Origin: Methyloligella sp050110875
GTDB taxonomy: Bacteria > Pseudomonadota > Alphaproteobacteria > Rhizobiales > Methyloligellaceae
NCBI GenBank assembly: GCA_050110875.1
Contig: CP188828.1
Coordinates: 124,001 to 188,000 of the forward strand
DNA length: 64,000 nucleotides
Direction of reading: 5' to 3'
Position numbers and translations under genes: made by a program
The notes under the pieces: generated by a model
The model's database searches: none
What the model was told of the DNA's origin: nothing
Seen by the model: the letters and a program-made list of their open reading frames with translations, nothing else
Shown here: positions 17,587-28,212 of the stretch, piece after piece
How the letters are laid out: each line of letters opens with the position of its first letter
Position numbering within the stretch: position 1 is the first letter of the stretch

Positions 17587-17786
17587 GAGTTTTCTTGTGC
17601 GTAGCTTCGCCTTCGCGTTTTTTGTTAAGTCCTAAAGGGTTTGGTTACCGGTCCTAGTGTCCAATCAAGACGACAGGACGAGGGAACCCACACATGTTTT
17701 GGACGGCTTGGCCGCAATCTGACGCGACGGGGGAAACCGGCTGCGTCGGCACGGCAGAAGACAGCGTCCCGCCGGGGCTGAAGCTG

Positions 17787-18161
17787 ATGAGCAAAACCGT
17801 ACTGATCGTGGAAGACAACGAGCTCAATATGAAGCTGTTTCACGATCTTCTGGATGCCCATGGCTACCAGACTCTGCAGACGCGCAACGGCATGGAAGCA
17901 TTGTCCTTGGCGCGGGAACACCGGCCAGACCTGATTCTGATGGATATTCAGCTGCCCGAGGTTTCGGGTCTGGAGGTCACCAAGTGGCTGAAGGAGGACG
18001 ATCAGCTGCGCGAGATCCCGGTCGTGGCGGTCACGGCCTTTGCGATGAAGGGCGATGAGGAGCGGATCAGAGAAGGCGGTTGCGAGGCCTATATCTCCAA
18101 GCCGATCTCCGTTGCGACCTTTCTCGATACGGTGAAACAGTTTATCGGCGAAGCCCAGTAG
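17787..18161 (+). CDS. divK: Cell-cycle response regulator DivK
   Basis: A 124-residue single-domain receiver. DivK is phosphorylated by DivJ/PleC-type kinases and signals through DivL-CckA to CtrA. Asp53 (LILMDIQLP) is the phosphoacceptor and VEDNE supplies the acidic pocket; K of YISKPIS completes the site. The ATG at 17787 was chosen because the preceding in-frame sequence has no homology. pleD begins 6 bp downstream, the conserved divK-pleD pair. Confidence 0.96.
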   Translation: MSKTVLIVEDNELNMKLFHDLLDAHGYQTLQTRNGMEALSLAREHRPDLILMDIQLPEVSGLEVTKWLKEDDQLREIPVVAVTAFAMKGDEERIREGGCEAYISKPISVATFLDTVKQFIGEAQ

Positions 18162-18167
18162 GAACGC

Positions 18168-19541
<1,374 letters not shown>

Positions 19542-20141
19542 TCGACGCTGTCGCGGACCCATCTCTATACTTTGCGGGCAAGTTGCGATTCGCAAAATCG
19601 CGGCGCGGCTTTACACGGACAGAGCCTGCTTGCGTTGGGAAATGAAGCCTTTCGGCCAACGCTTTACAATGACTAATATTTTAGCGTATTAAGCAAAAGA
19701 AAAAGATTGTTATCGTCGGATCGGACCGTACGTTAGTATCCGCTATGACAGGGATTACCTGAGGGATAGGAATTCTATGGGGTGAGGGCGCTCCCTGCGA
19801 ACTTCCAAATGCCGCTCACCTGCAAAAACGTTGTTCGGAATAGCCCTACGGAATGCTCAGGTCCGCCGCATCTCCTGGGTCCGTGGGGTTCGGTCGACCG
19901 AGGCGCGGTTTGAGTGGCCTCCTCGTTAGCGCCGCGTTTCGGTCGACCACCAAGTCAAACGGCCAAGCCCTCTTTGGTCTTTGACTTGCAGACTGGCCCC
20001 GCAGTTCACGCAGGAGCTACCCCGCTTGACCTGTGTGGCTGCGGGGTTGGTCATTTTTGAGCCTTGGGGAAGGCGTTCGACGAGATTCTCGAAAATCAAA
20101 ACCTGCCGCCGCGCCGTTCGAGACGCAGGGCTTGCGGTTGG
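19542..20141. other. 600-bp intergenic region between pleD and rpmG
   Basis: No protein-coding frame here is convincing. From 19781 to 20058 it holds a series of strong stems ending in a terminator (see the RNA candidate). A further 10-bp inverted repeat (GAAAATCAAA 20090-20099 / TTTGATTTTC 20145-20154) straddles the rpmG stop codon and may help end its transcript. Confidence 0.6.
19781..20058 (+). ncRNA. Candidate structured RNA ending in an intrinsic terminator
   Basis: Consecutive long stems: GGTGAGGGC (19781-19789) with GCC and CTCACC (19811-19820); GGTCGACCG (19892-19900) with CGGTCGACC (19940-19948) enclosing CGCGG/CCGCG; CAAGTCAAA (19951-19959) with TTTGACTTG (19980-19988) enclosing GGCCAA/TTGGTC. 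The last is a 14-bp stem (19991-20004 with 20039-20052) continuing into CACGCAGG/CCTGTGTG, followed by ATTTTT. I could not match it to RNase P, SRP, 6S or tmRNA motifs. The 5' end is unknown; 19781 is only the first stem. Transcription from the top strand is inferred from the terminator. Confidence 0.5.
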
Positions 20142-20309
20142 CTATTTGATTTTCGCTTCCTTGAACTCGACATGCTTGCGCGCGACTGGGTCGTATTTCT
20201 TCAGAGCAAGCTTCTCGGTCGAGTTCCGCGGGTTCTTCTTCGTAACGTAGAAATACCCGGTGCCCGCGCTGCTTACGAGCTTGATTTTCTGGGTAATTGG
20301 CTTTGCCAT
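20142..20309 (-). CDS. rpmG: 50S ribosomal protein L33
   Basis: A 55-residue L33. It reads MAKPITQKIKLVSSAGTGYF and then YVTKKNPRN and KLALKKYDPVARKHVEFKEAKIK, the alphaproteobacterial form without the zinc-binding cysteines. It lies downstream of DUF983, rnr and topA in the same direction. Confidence 0.97.
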   Translation of the reverse strand: MAKPITQKIKLVSSAGTGYFYVTKKNPRNSTEKLALKKYDPVARKHVEFKEAKIK

Positions 20310-20387
20310 CTTGGTTCCTTGATCGGGCAGATATGCGCGGGGCGCACCCTACTCAGTGGTCTTACGAAGTCAAGACTGATTGATGCG

Positions 20388-20888
20388 TCAGGACTGGACA
20401 GGCGGGTAGGGGACCGTTTCGCCAGGCTGGCCGGGATCGGCGAAATGGGAAGATTCCGCGTCGTCGGCATTGAATCCGTGCATGAGGAGCGCCCATTGCA
20501 GGGCTACTAGCGCGCCTTTGATGGGCGGCAGCATGAGAAGGCACAGGATCACGGTCAGCGGGAGCCACAACGACCAGTGAATCCACATCTCCGGCCGGTA
20601 TGCCATTTCCACCGACAGCATCAGTCCCACGACGATATGGCCGACGATCGAGATCGTGACATAGGGCGGGGCGTCGTCGGCACGATGATGATGAAGCGCC
20701 TCGCCGCACTGCCCGCAATGATCGGTCACCTTTAGGTATTTCGTGAACATCTTGCCTTCGCCGCAGGCCGGACAACGGAGCAAGGTGCCACGCCATAGGG
20801 AGTCCACAAGGGGACGTTCCCCGGTGGAACGGCCGTCGATTTGCGCAGGCTTGTGATCGTCACCGTGGGTGTGGGCGGTGTCCGACAT
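20388..20888 (-). CDS. DUF983 membrane protein
   Basis: A 166-residue protein with an N-terminal zinc ribbon (RCPACGEGKMF and DHCGQCGEAL) followed by two membrane helices (VTISIVGHIVVGLMLSV and LWLPLTVILCLLMLPPI). This is the DUF983 layout, of unknown function. It sits between rnr and rpmG in one directional block, as in many Alphaproteobacteria. Confidence 0.92.
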   Translation of the reverse strand: MSDTAHTHGDDHKPAQIDGRSTGERPLVDSLWRGTLLRCPACGEGKMFTKYLKVTDHCGQCGEALHHHRADDAPPYVTISIVGHIVVGLMLSVEMAYRPEMWIHWSLWLPLTVILCLLMLPPIKGALVALQWALLMHGFNADDAESSHFADPGQPGETVPYPPVQS

Positions 20889-20973
20889 CGATTTCTCCCA
20901 GTTCTTTTCGCGCCGAGCTTATCTTTTGCGGGGAATTCCCGCCAGCATCGACCAATGATTGCTTCATGCGCCG

Positions 20974-23304
20974 CTATTGCTTCGCGCGTTTTGAGCGTTT
21001 GCCCGGCTTCCGCCTCGCGGCCTTGGAAGCGGGTTTCTTGCCCCTTGCGCCACTCGAGGGCGCCGACTTGCCTCGGCCTCTGGTACGGAAGCTTCTATGG
21101 CGGGCGCCGCTTGGCTTGATGCCGATCTGGCGGCCTTCGGTGAGGATCTCGAAGCGGAGCGCGCCCGCCGTCGGAATCGCCTCCACGAGCTTGACCTCGA
21201 CGCGGTCGCCGAGCTGGTAGGCTTTGCCGGTATCCTCGCCCACCAAGGCCTGGTGGGTTTCGTCGTGATAATAATATTCATCTCCGACGGTGGATGCCGG
21301 GATAAATCCATCGGCGCCTGTGTCATTCAGCCGCACGAAAAGGCCGGAGCGGGTGACGCCGGAGATCTTGCCGAAGAAACGTGCGCCCACCCGGTCGGCG
21401 AGATAGGAAGCGATGAGCCTGTCGACGGTCTCGCGCTCGGCGGCCATGGCCCGGCGCTCGGTGTTGGAAATCTGCTCCGCCGTTTCGTCCAGCCGCTCGA
21501 TCTCCGAATCGGTGAGACCGCCTTGCCCGAGCGATAGCGCGCGGATGAGCGCGCGATGGACGATCAGATCGGCATAGCGCCGGATCGGCGAGGTGAAATG
21601 AGCGTAGCGCCGGAGATTGAGGCCGAAATGCCCGTAATTGCCAGGCGCATACTCGGCTTGGCTTTGGCTGCGCAGCACGACTTCCGAGACGAGATCGGCG
21701 ACCGGCGTGTCCCGGGTCATATCGAGAATGCGATTGAACTGGGCGGGCTTCATGACGCCCGCCTTGGCGAATTTGATGTCGAGCGTGCGCAGGAAATCGG
21801 AAAGGGCGGCGATCTTCTCGTCCGAAGGCGCATCGTGCACGCGGTAGACGAGGGGGATGCTCTCCTCTTCGAGGGTTTCGGCCGCGGCGACATTGGCCGC
21901 GATCATGAATTCCTCGATGAGGCGATGGGCTTCGAGGCGGGGCGGGGTCACGATATTGGCAACCTCGCCTTTCTCGTCGATTTTGATCTTGCGCTCCGGC
22001 AAGTCGAGATCGAGAGGCGCGCGGGTGTCGCGGGCCTTCGCCATGGCGCGGTAAGCCGCCCAGAGCGGTTTCAAGACAGGCTCGAGAAGAGGGCCGGCTT
22101 GCTCGTCCGGATTGCCGTCGATGGCGGCCTGGGCTTGGCTGTATGTGAGGCTGGCAGCGGACTGCATCATACCGCGGATGAAGCGGTGGCTCTTCTTGTG
22201 GCCGCCGGCGTCGTAGACCATGCGTACGGCAAGGCAGGGGCGGGGCTCGCCCTCCACCAGCGAGCAGAGATTGTTGGAAATACGCTCCGGCAGCATGGGC
22301 ACGACACGGTCGGGGAAGTAGACTGAATTGCCGCGCGTGCGGGCCTCTCGGTCCAGAGCGCTGCCGGGTGTGACGTAAGCCGACACATCGGCGATCGCCA
22401 CCATGACGATATGGCCGCCTTTGTTGTCCGGATCGTCGTCCGGTTCGGCCCAGACCGCATCGTCGTGGTCGCGGGCATCGGCGGGGTCGATGGTGAGCAG
22501 CGGAATCCGGCGCAAATCCTCGCGGTCTTCCATGCCAGGCGGCTCGGCCGCTTCCGCCTCGGCCAGGGCGGCTTGCGGAAAGACATCGGGAATGCCGTGG
22601 GCGTGGATGGCGATCAGGCTGGTGGCGCGCTGATCCTGCGGATTTCCCAGCCGCTCCACGATTCGAGCGGACCCGGAGCCGTAGCGCGGCGAACGCGCGA
22701 GCTCGAAGCGGACGAGCTCGCCATCCTCGGCCTCGTTCCGATCGTTTCTGGGCACGCGCCATTCCTTGAGCTGCTTACGATCGATGGGATCGATGACACC
22801 GTCCTCACCGCGCTGCCGATAGATGCCGAGCATGGTGCGGGGGCCGGTGGAGAGCTTCTTGATGGGCTTGGCGAGGTAAGGATAGCCGTCGTCCTTCAGC
22901 TTCTCGATTCGAGCGAGGACTCGGTCGCCCACACCGGCGGCTTCGGTGCGCTGACGGCTACCGGCCACGAGAATGCGGGGCGGGGGACCATATTCGTCTT
23001 CCCATGATGCAGGGGTGGCGATGAACTCGCCGTCCTCGTCACGGCCGGTGATGCGGATGACGGTGACGGGGGGCAGTTCGGCAGGTTTCTGGAGATTTTT
23101 CTTGGAGCCGGCGATCAGCCCTTCGTCTGACATTTCGCGCAGAAGTGCTTTCAAGGGGATGCGATCAGACCCTTTGATGCCGAAGGCGCGCGCGATCTCC
23201 CGCTTGCCGATCTTCTCGTCGCTCGACTGGATGAAGTCGAGCACCTCTTGCTTGCTCGGAAGCGATCCTGGTGTGCTTTTGCGGGTAACCTTGGGTTTTG
23301 CCAC
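20974..23304 (-). CDS. rnr: Ribonuclease R
   Basis: A 776-residue 3'-5' exoribonuclease of the RNB family that degrades structured RNA. It has an N-terminal helix-turn-helix (residues about 10-75), cold-shock domains, the RNB core with IDPADARDHDDAVWAE metal ligands (around 280), and an S1 domain (FGKISGVTRSGLFVRLND). The C terminus is a long Lys/Arg/Ser-rich tail, as usual for RNase R. It starts 6 bp downstream of the topA stop, so it is in the topA operon. Confidence 0.97.
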   Translation of the reverse strand: MAKPKVTRKSTPGSLPSKQEVLDFIQSSDEKIGKREIARAFGIKGSDRIPLKALLREMSDEGLIAGSKKNLQKPAELPPVTVIRITGRDEDGEFIATPASWEDEYGPPPRILVAGSRQRTEAAGVGDRVLARIEKLKDDGYPYLAKPIKKLSTGPRTMLGIYRQRGEDGVIDPIDRKQLKEWRVPRNDRNEAEDGELVRFELARSPRYGSGSARIVERLGNPQDQRATSLIAIHAHGIPDVFPQAALAEAEAAEPPGMEDREDLRRIPLLTIDPADARDHDDAVWAEPDDDPDNKGGHIVMVAIADVSAYVTPGSALDREARTRGNSVYFPDRVVPMLPERISNNLCSLVEGEPRPCLAVRMVYDAGGHKKSHRFIRGMMQSAASLTYSQAQAAIDGNPDEQAGPLLEPVLKPLWAAYRAMAKARDTRAPLDLDLPERKIKIDEKGEVANIVTPPRLEAHRLIEEFMIAANVAAAETLEEESIPLVYRVHDAPSDEKIAALSDFLRTLDIKFAKAGVMKPAQFNRILDMTRDTPVADLVSEVVLRSQSQAEYAPGNYGHFGLNLRRYAHFTSPIRRYADLIVHRALIRALSLGQGGLTDSEIERLDETAEQISNTERRAMAAERETVDRLIASYLADRVGARFFGKISGVTRSGLFVRLNDTGADGFIPASTVGDEYYYHDETHQALVGEDTGKAYQLGDRVEVKLVEAIPTAGALRFEILTEGRQIGIKPSGARHRSFRTRGRGKSAPSSGARGKKPASKAARRKPGKRSKRAKQ

Positions 23305-23310
23305 TGGGGC

Positions 23311-25956
23311 CTAGCCGGCCGTCTCTTCGACGGTCTCCTTGCTGCCGTTCTTCTTCGATGCGGACTTCTTGCTCGTGGATTTCTTCGCGGCGGGTTTCTT
23401 CGCGGCGGTTTTCTTCGCCCCCTTCTTGGCGCCGCCCTTTCCGGTCTTCTCGGCGCGTGCCGCGATCAGTTCCACCGCCTCTTCCATGGTGATGGATTCC
23501 GGATCCTTGTCCTTGGGCAGTGTCGCGTTGACCTTGTCGTGCTTGACGTAAGGTCCGTAGCGGCCGCTCATCACCTGGACGGGACCTTTCAGCTCGGGAT
23601 GCTCGCCCAGCTCCTTGATGACGCTGCCGCCGCGCTTGGCCCGGGAGGCTTCCTTCTCCGCAAGCAGGCTGATGGCCCGGTTGGCGCCGACGGTGAACAC
23701 CTCTTCGGGGCCGCTCAGGCTCGCATAGGTCTTCTGGTGATGGACGTAAGGTCCGTAGCGCCCGAAGCCCGCGGTGATCGGCTCGCCGGTTTCGGGATGC
23801 AGACCGACCTCGCGGGGGAGGGATAGCAAGGCCAGGGCCCGCTCCAGCTCGATCTCCCCCGGATCCTCGCCCTTGGGGATCGAGGCGCGTTTCGGCTTCT
23901 CGCCGTCCTGGGCCTCGCCCAATTGGATGTAGGGACCGAAGCGGCCGTCGCGGACGGTGACCTCCAGCCCGGTTTGCGGATCGGTGCCCAGCACCTTGCC
24001 GTCGGCGGAGGCGGCCGCATCGCCCTTGTCGCCGGTCTCGGCGAGCTGGCGGGTGTAGCGGCACTCCGGATAATTGGAGCAGCCGATGAAGGCGCCGAAC
24101 CGTCCGACTTTCAGGCTCAGCCTGCCGTCCTCGCAGGCCGGGCAGGCGCGAGGATCCTTGCCGGGCTCGGCCTGGGGGAAGATATGCGGACCCAAGAGCT
24201 CGTTGAGCGCATCCAGCACCTGCGCGATCCTGAGATCGCCGATTTCCTCCACCGCGCCGGTGAAGTCGCGCCAGAAATCCCGCAATACGTCGCGCCAGGC
24301 GAGATCGCCGGCGGAAATGCGGTCGAGCTTCTCCTCCAGGTCGGCGGTGAAATCGTATTCCACATAGCGTTCGAAGAAGCTCTTCAGGAACGCCGTGACA
24401 AGGCGGCCCTTATCCTCCGGATAGAGGCGCTTTTTGTCGATACGCACATATTCCCGGTCGCGCAGCACGTTCATGGTCGCGGCATAGGTCGAGGGGCGGC
24501 CGATGCCGAGCTCCTCCATCTTCTTGATGAGGGTCGCCTCGGTATAGCGAGGCGGCGGCTCGGTGAAGTGCTGCTTGGGCTCGATTTGGTGGGCCTGCAG
24601 GGGATCCCTCTCGGAGAGGGGCGGCAGCTTCATGCTGTCCTCGCCGTCCTGATCGTCGCGGCCTTCCTCGTAGAGCTTCAGGAAGCCGTCGAAGCGGATC
24701 ACCTGGCCGGTTGCGCGGACGCCGTAGGGTTTCCCATCGCTGCCGGCGACATCGATATCCACGGTGGTGCGCTCGATCTCGGCGCTTGCCGCCTGACTTG
24801 CGAGTGTCCGCTGCCAGATCAGCTTGTAGAGCTTGGCCGCATCGGCCTGCAGATAGCGGGCGATGCGATCCGGATCCTTGGTGAAGTCGGTCGGGCGGAT
24901 GGCCTCGTGGGCCTCCTGGGCATTCTTCGCCTTGGTCTGGTAATGCCGCGGGGAGGGCGGCAGGTAACGGTCGCCATAAAGGCTTGAGAGCCGCTGCCGA
25001 CAGGCGCTGATGGCCTCCGGCACGATCTGCACGCCGTCGGTCCGCATATAGGTGATCAGCCCTTCCGTCTCGCCGCCGATCTCCACGCCTTCATAGAGAG
25101 CCTGTGCGATCTGCATGGTCTGGCGCGGCGAGAAGCCGTATTTGCGCGACGCTTCCTGCTGCAGGGTCGAGGTGGTGAAGGGCGGATAAGGGTTGCGCTT
25201 GGTCGGCTTCTTCTCGACCTGGGCGACGTTGAAGCGGCCGCCTTCCAGCGCCGCTTTCAGCTTCGTGGCGGTCGCCTCGTCCGGGATTCCGAACTTGTCG
25301 AGCTTCTTGCCTTCGGCGGCGGCGAGGCGCGCTTTGAAGGTTTCGCCTTGCGCCGTCGCTAGCTCCGCGGTGATGGACCAGTATTCTTGAGGCTTGAAGG
25401 CCTCGATCTCCATCTCGCGATCGCAGACCAGGCGCAGCGCCACGGACTGGACCCGCCCGGCGGAGCGGGAGCCGGGAAGCTTCCGCCACAGGACGGGCGA
25501 GAGGGTGAAGCCGACAAGATAGTCCAGCGCACGCCGCGCCAGATAGGCATCGACCAGTGGCTCGTCGATCTTGCGCGGATGGGCGATGGCATCGAGCACC
25601 GCGTCCTTGGTGACCGCATTGAAAACCACGCGCTCCACATCGACGCCTTGCAGCGCCTTCTTTCGGTCGAGCACTTGGAGCACGTGCCAGGAGATGGCTT
25701 CCCCCTCGCGGTCGGGGTCGGTTGCGAGGATCAGCTTGTCGGCGCCCTTCACGGCCCGGGCGATCTCGTTCAGCCGTTTGGCGGATTTGGGATCGACGTC
25801 CCAATGCATCTCGAAGTCTTTGTCGGGCAGGACCGAACCGTCCTTGGACGGCAAATCCCGGACATGGCCGTAGGAGGCCAGAACCTGATAGTCCGAGCCG
25901 AGATACTTGTTGATGGTCTTCGCCTTGGCTGGCGATTCCACGATGACGATATTCAT
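23311..25956 (-). CDS. topA: DNA topoisomerase I
   Basis: An 881-residue type IA topoisomerase that relaxes negative supercoils. The Toprim domain starts MNIVIVESPAKAKTINKYLG with DPDREGEAISWH further on; the catalytic Tyr lies in GLITYMRTDGV (around 305). One C4 zinc motif (CPACEDGRLSLKVG and GCSNYPECRYT) follows, then several TopA C-terminal repeats (GRFGPYIQLGE, GRYGPYVKHDK) and a Lys/Ala-rich tail. ATG 25956 starts the conserved N terminus; a longer in-frame extension was discarded. Confidence 0.97.
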   Translation of the reverse strand: MNIVIVESPAKAKTINKYLGSDYQVLASYGHVRDLPSKDGSVLPDKDFEMHWDVDPKSAKRLNEIARAVKGADKLILATDPDREGEAISWHVLQVLDRKKALQGVDVERVVFNAVTKDAVLDAIAHPRKIDEPLVDAYLARRALDYLVGFTLSPVLWRKLPGSRSAGRVQSVALRLVCDREMEIEAFKPQEYWSITAELATAQGETFKARLAAAEGKKLDKFGIPDEATATKLKAALEGGRFNVAQVEKKPTKRNPYPPFTTSTLQQEASRKYGFSPRQTMQIAQALYEGVEIGGETEGLITYMRTDGVQIVPEAISACRQRLSSLYGDRYLPPSPRHYQTKAKNAQEAHEAIRPTDFTKDPDRIARYLQADAAKLYKLIWQRTLASQAASAEIERTTVDIDVAGSDGKPYGVRATGQVIRFDGFLKLYEEGRDDQDGEDSMKLPPLSERDPLQAHQIEPKQHFTEPPPRYTEATLIKKMEELGIGRPSTYAATMNVLRDREYVRIDKKRLYPEDKGRLVTAFLKSFFERYVEYDFTADLEEKLDRISAGDLAWRDVLRDFWRDFTGAVEEIGDLRIAQVLDALNELLGPHIFPQAEPGKDPRACPACEDGRLSLKVGRFGAFIGCSNYPECRYTRQLAETGDKGDAAASADGKVLGTDPQTGLEVTVRDGRFGPYIQLGEAQDGEKPKRASIPKGEDPGEIELERALALLSLPREVGLHPETGEPITAGFGRYGPYVHHQKTYASLSGPEEVFTVGANRAISLLAEKEASRAKRGGSVIKELGEHPELKGPVQVMSGRYGPYVKHDKVNATLPKDKDPESITMEEAVELIAARAEKTGKGGAKKGAKKTAAKKPAAKKSTSKKSASKKNGSKETVEETAG

Positions 25957-26073
25957 CCGATTCCTGCCTGGGAAATTCTGGGACGGCCGATTTCGCCGCA
26001 CCTGGCCGCACCCGCGTTAGGGGCGAAAATGGTGTCTCGAACCCAAGGTGTCAATTTCTGGGCCTTCTGGCGG

Positions 26074-26101
26074 TTGACAATCTAGAGATGCATAAAATAA
26101 T
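26074..26101 (+). promoter_or_regulatory. Predicted promoter of the small gene at 26157
   Basis: TTGACA (26074-26079) and AATAAT (26096-26101) spaced 16 bp, a near-consensus sigma-70 promoter. It makes an upstream ATG at 26088 an impossible start for this transcript and supports the downstream GTG. Confidence 0.6.
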
Positions 26102-26156
26102 CATTACAACCAGCAGTCGTAATGCAACCTGTCCTGATCTAAAGGGGATATGGGAC

Positions 26157-26423
26157 GTGTTCCTTCAGGAGGGCAAGCTGACAGGGCCGAGACGAAGCAA
26201 GAATCCGGGTGGAAAACCAAGCTCCCGCAAGAAGGAAGGTGTCTCAGCGAGGGGCGATAAGCGTTTGCGGCTCGAGAGGGCGGACGCTGCGGATTACCTC
26301 GCCGGAATGCTGAAAGGCTCGATGGATGTGGCAAGGGGGGCCGAGATGCGTTTCCTTGCGTATCTTATCGAGGTCGCAATGCAGGAAGCCCAGGACGAAA
26401 AAACCCGTAGCGATTCGCGATAG
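26157..26423 (+). CDS. Conserved small hypothetical protein
   Basis: An 88-residue protein. The N-terminal half is basic and disordered (GPRRSKNPGGKPSSRKKEG), and the C-terminal half is helical with the pattern DAADYLAGMLKGSMDVARG and MRFLAYLIEVAMQEA, which I recognise from short uncharacterised rhizobial proteins. GTG 26157 has AAAGGGGA about 9 bp upstream and lies downstream of a good promoter. It is convergent with dprA, 6 bp apart. Function unknown. Confidence 0.6.
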   Translation: MFLQEGKLTGPRRSKNPGGKPSSRKKEGVSARGDKRLRLERADAADYLAGMLKGSMDVARGAEMRFLAYLIEVAMQEAQDEKTRSDSR

Positions 26424-26429
26424 TTTCGA

Positions 26430-27581
26430 TCACGCCTCATCCACCACGGAAACGAGTTGTTGTCCATGGCGCTCCAGGCGTCCGGCGAGGTCGAGCTCCA
26501 GAAGCACGATCTGCACTTTGCGGGCGGGAATGCCGGTGGCGCGGATGAGCTCGTCGATATCGATGGGACTTGGCCCGAGCGCGGCGAGGATCTGTTCCCG
26601 TTCCGATTGCTCGATATCGGGCAGGGGCTCTGGGGTTGGGTGTTCGTCGGCGGCTTCAAGGGATCGGGGCGGCGCGGGCAGCCGGCCCATGATCGGGGCG
26701 AGGGCCTCGATGATATCGGCCGCACCGGTGATCAGGGTCGCGCCATCCTTCAACAGCGCGTTCGTGCCGGAGGCCCTGGGATCGAGGGGGCTGCCGGGGA
26801 CCGCGAAGACCTCGCGGCCCTGCTCGCCTGCGAAACGGGCGGTAATCAAGGATCCTGAGCGTTTCGCCGCCTCGATGACCACGACGCCGAGCGAAATCCC
26901 GGAAATCAGCCGGTTGCGGCGCGGGAAATCCTGACCGCGAGGGGTGAAGCCGGGCGGCCGTTCGCTGATGAGCAATCCCTGCTGGCCGATAGCCTCATGC
27001 AATTCGGCGTTTTCGGGCGGGTAGACATTGTCGATGCCGCCGGCGAGCACCGCGATCGTGCCGCGTTCCAGAGCGGCGCGATGGGCGGCCGTGTCGATGC
27101 CCCGGGCCAGCCCCGATGCGACCACGAAATCTTCCATGCCAAGCTCGGCCGCGATCTGACGAGTGAATTTCTGGCCGATGGCCGAGCCGTTGCGGGCGCC
27201 GACAATGGCGACGACGGGTTTATCGGCGAGGTCTGGCCTGCCCTTGATATAGATGACGGGCGGGGGTGCATCGATGCTTGCAAGAGCCGGCGGATAGCCC
27301 GGCTCCCCGGTGACCACAAGCTCCGCGCCGCTCCGCTTCGCCGCCGCCAGCTCCGCCTCGGCCTCGTCTCGCGGAAAGGGCCTGACCGATTGGCTGCGTC
27401 CGCCACGCTTCGAAAGCTCGGGCAAGGCATCCAGGGCGGCTTCCGCGCCTCCGAACTGATTGACCAGGGCGCGAAAGGTGGCGGGGCCGACATTTTCGGA
27501 GCGGATGAGGCGGAGCCAGGCCAGGCGCTGCGCGTGGGTCAGACGCTGGCGCGCCGCGTTGCCGGAGTCATCGCTCGCCAA
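26430..27581 (-). CDS. dprA: DNA processing protein DprA
   Basis: A 383-residue DprA (Smf), which binds single-stranded DNA and loads RecA during natural transformation. The Rossmann core has GARNGSAIGQKF, ASGLARGIDTAAHRAAL and IAVLAGGIDNVYPPEN; a C-terminal winged helix (PSPIDIDELIRATGIPARKVQ) completes it. The chosen start is TTG 27581, seven bases after GAGGAG and inside the plsY 3' end, giving a 14-bp overlap; GTG 27596 is an alternative. Confidence 0.95.
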   Translation of the reverse strand: MASDDSGNAARQRLTHAQRLAWLRLIRSENVGPATFRALVNQFGGAEAALDALPELSKRGGRSQSVRPFPRDEAEAELAAAKRSGAELVVTGEPGYPPALASIDAPPPVIYIKGRPDLADKPVVAIVGARNGSAIGQKFTRQIAAELGMEDFVVASGLARGIDTAAHRAALERGTIAVLAGGIDNVYPPENAELHEAIGQQGLLISERPPGFTPRGQDFPRRNRLISGISLGVVVIEAAKRSGSLITARFAGEQGREVFAVPGSPLDPRASGTNALLKDGATLITGAADIIEALAPIMGRLPAPPRSLEAADEHPTPEPLPDIEQSEREQILAALGPSPIDIDELIRATGIPARKVQIVLLELDLAGRLERHGQQLVSVVDEA

Positions 27582-28191
27582 TGCGCGTCTCCTCACCGCG
27601 GATCAAGCGGCCGATATTGCTCTGGTGACGGAGGATCAGGACGATGCTCAGCAACACTGACGCGATCACCAGGGGCGGGCTGGCAATGAAAGCCATGATG
27701 GCGGGGATCGCGAGGGCGGCGATCAGCGCGGAAAGGGAGGAGTAGCGGGTGGCAAAGGCGACGGCGAGCCAGATGGCGCAGAACAGAAGGGCGGCAGGCC
27801 AGAATAGTCCGAGCAGCACGCCGATATAGGTGGCCACGCCCTTGCCGCCGCGAAAACCGAGCCAGACCGGCGCGATATGGCCGATAAAGGCGCCGATGCC
27901 GGCGGCGATGGCCGCTAAGGGCCCGAGAAAATAACCCGCGGCGAGAACGGGCAGGGTGCCCTTCAGAACATCGGCGATCAGGGTCGCTGCCGCGATCGCC
28001 TTGTTGCCCGTGCGCAGCACATTGGTGGTCCCGATATTGCCGGAGCCGATCTGGCGGAGGTCGCCGAGCCCTGCGGCACGGGTCAGCAGCAGGCCGAACG
28101 GGATCGAGCCGCAAAGATAGCCGCCGAGAAAGACGGCGATATAGACGAGCGCTTGATAGATAGGCGCTTGGCTCGAGCTCAGCTCAATCAC
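27568..28191 (-). CDS. plsY: Glycerol-3-phosphate acyltransferase PlsY
   Basis: A 207-residue inner-membrane enzyme that transfers the acyl group of acyl-phosphate to glycerol-3-phosphate, the first step of phospholipid synthesis. The three cytoplasmic motifs are present: GSGNIGTTNVLR, GFRGGKGVATY and LRHQSNIGRLIRGEE, separated by hydrophobic helices. It lies between the pyrC-like gene and dprA in one operon. Confidence 0.96.
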   Translation of the reverse strand: MIELSSSQAPIYQALVYIAVFLGGYLCGSIPFGLLLTRAAGLGDLRQIGSGNIGTTNVLRTGNKAIAAATLIADVLKGTLPVLAAGYFLGPLAAIAAGIGAFIGHIAPVWLGFRGGKGVATYIGVLLGLFWPAALLFCAIWLAVAFATRYSSLSALIAALAIPAIMAFIASPPLVIASVLLSIVLILRHQSNIGRLIRGEETRIGER

Positions 28192-28212
28192 GAGATCTCC
28201 CCCCAGAGTCCC

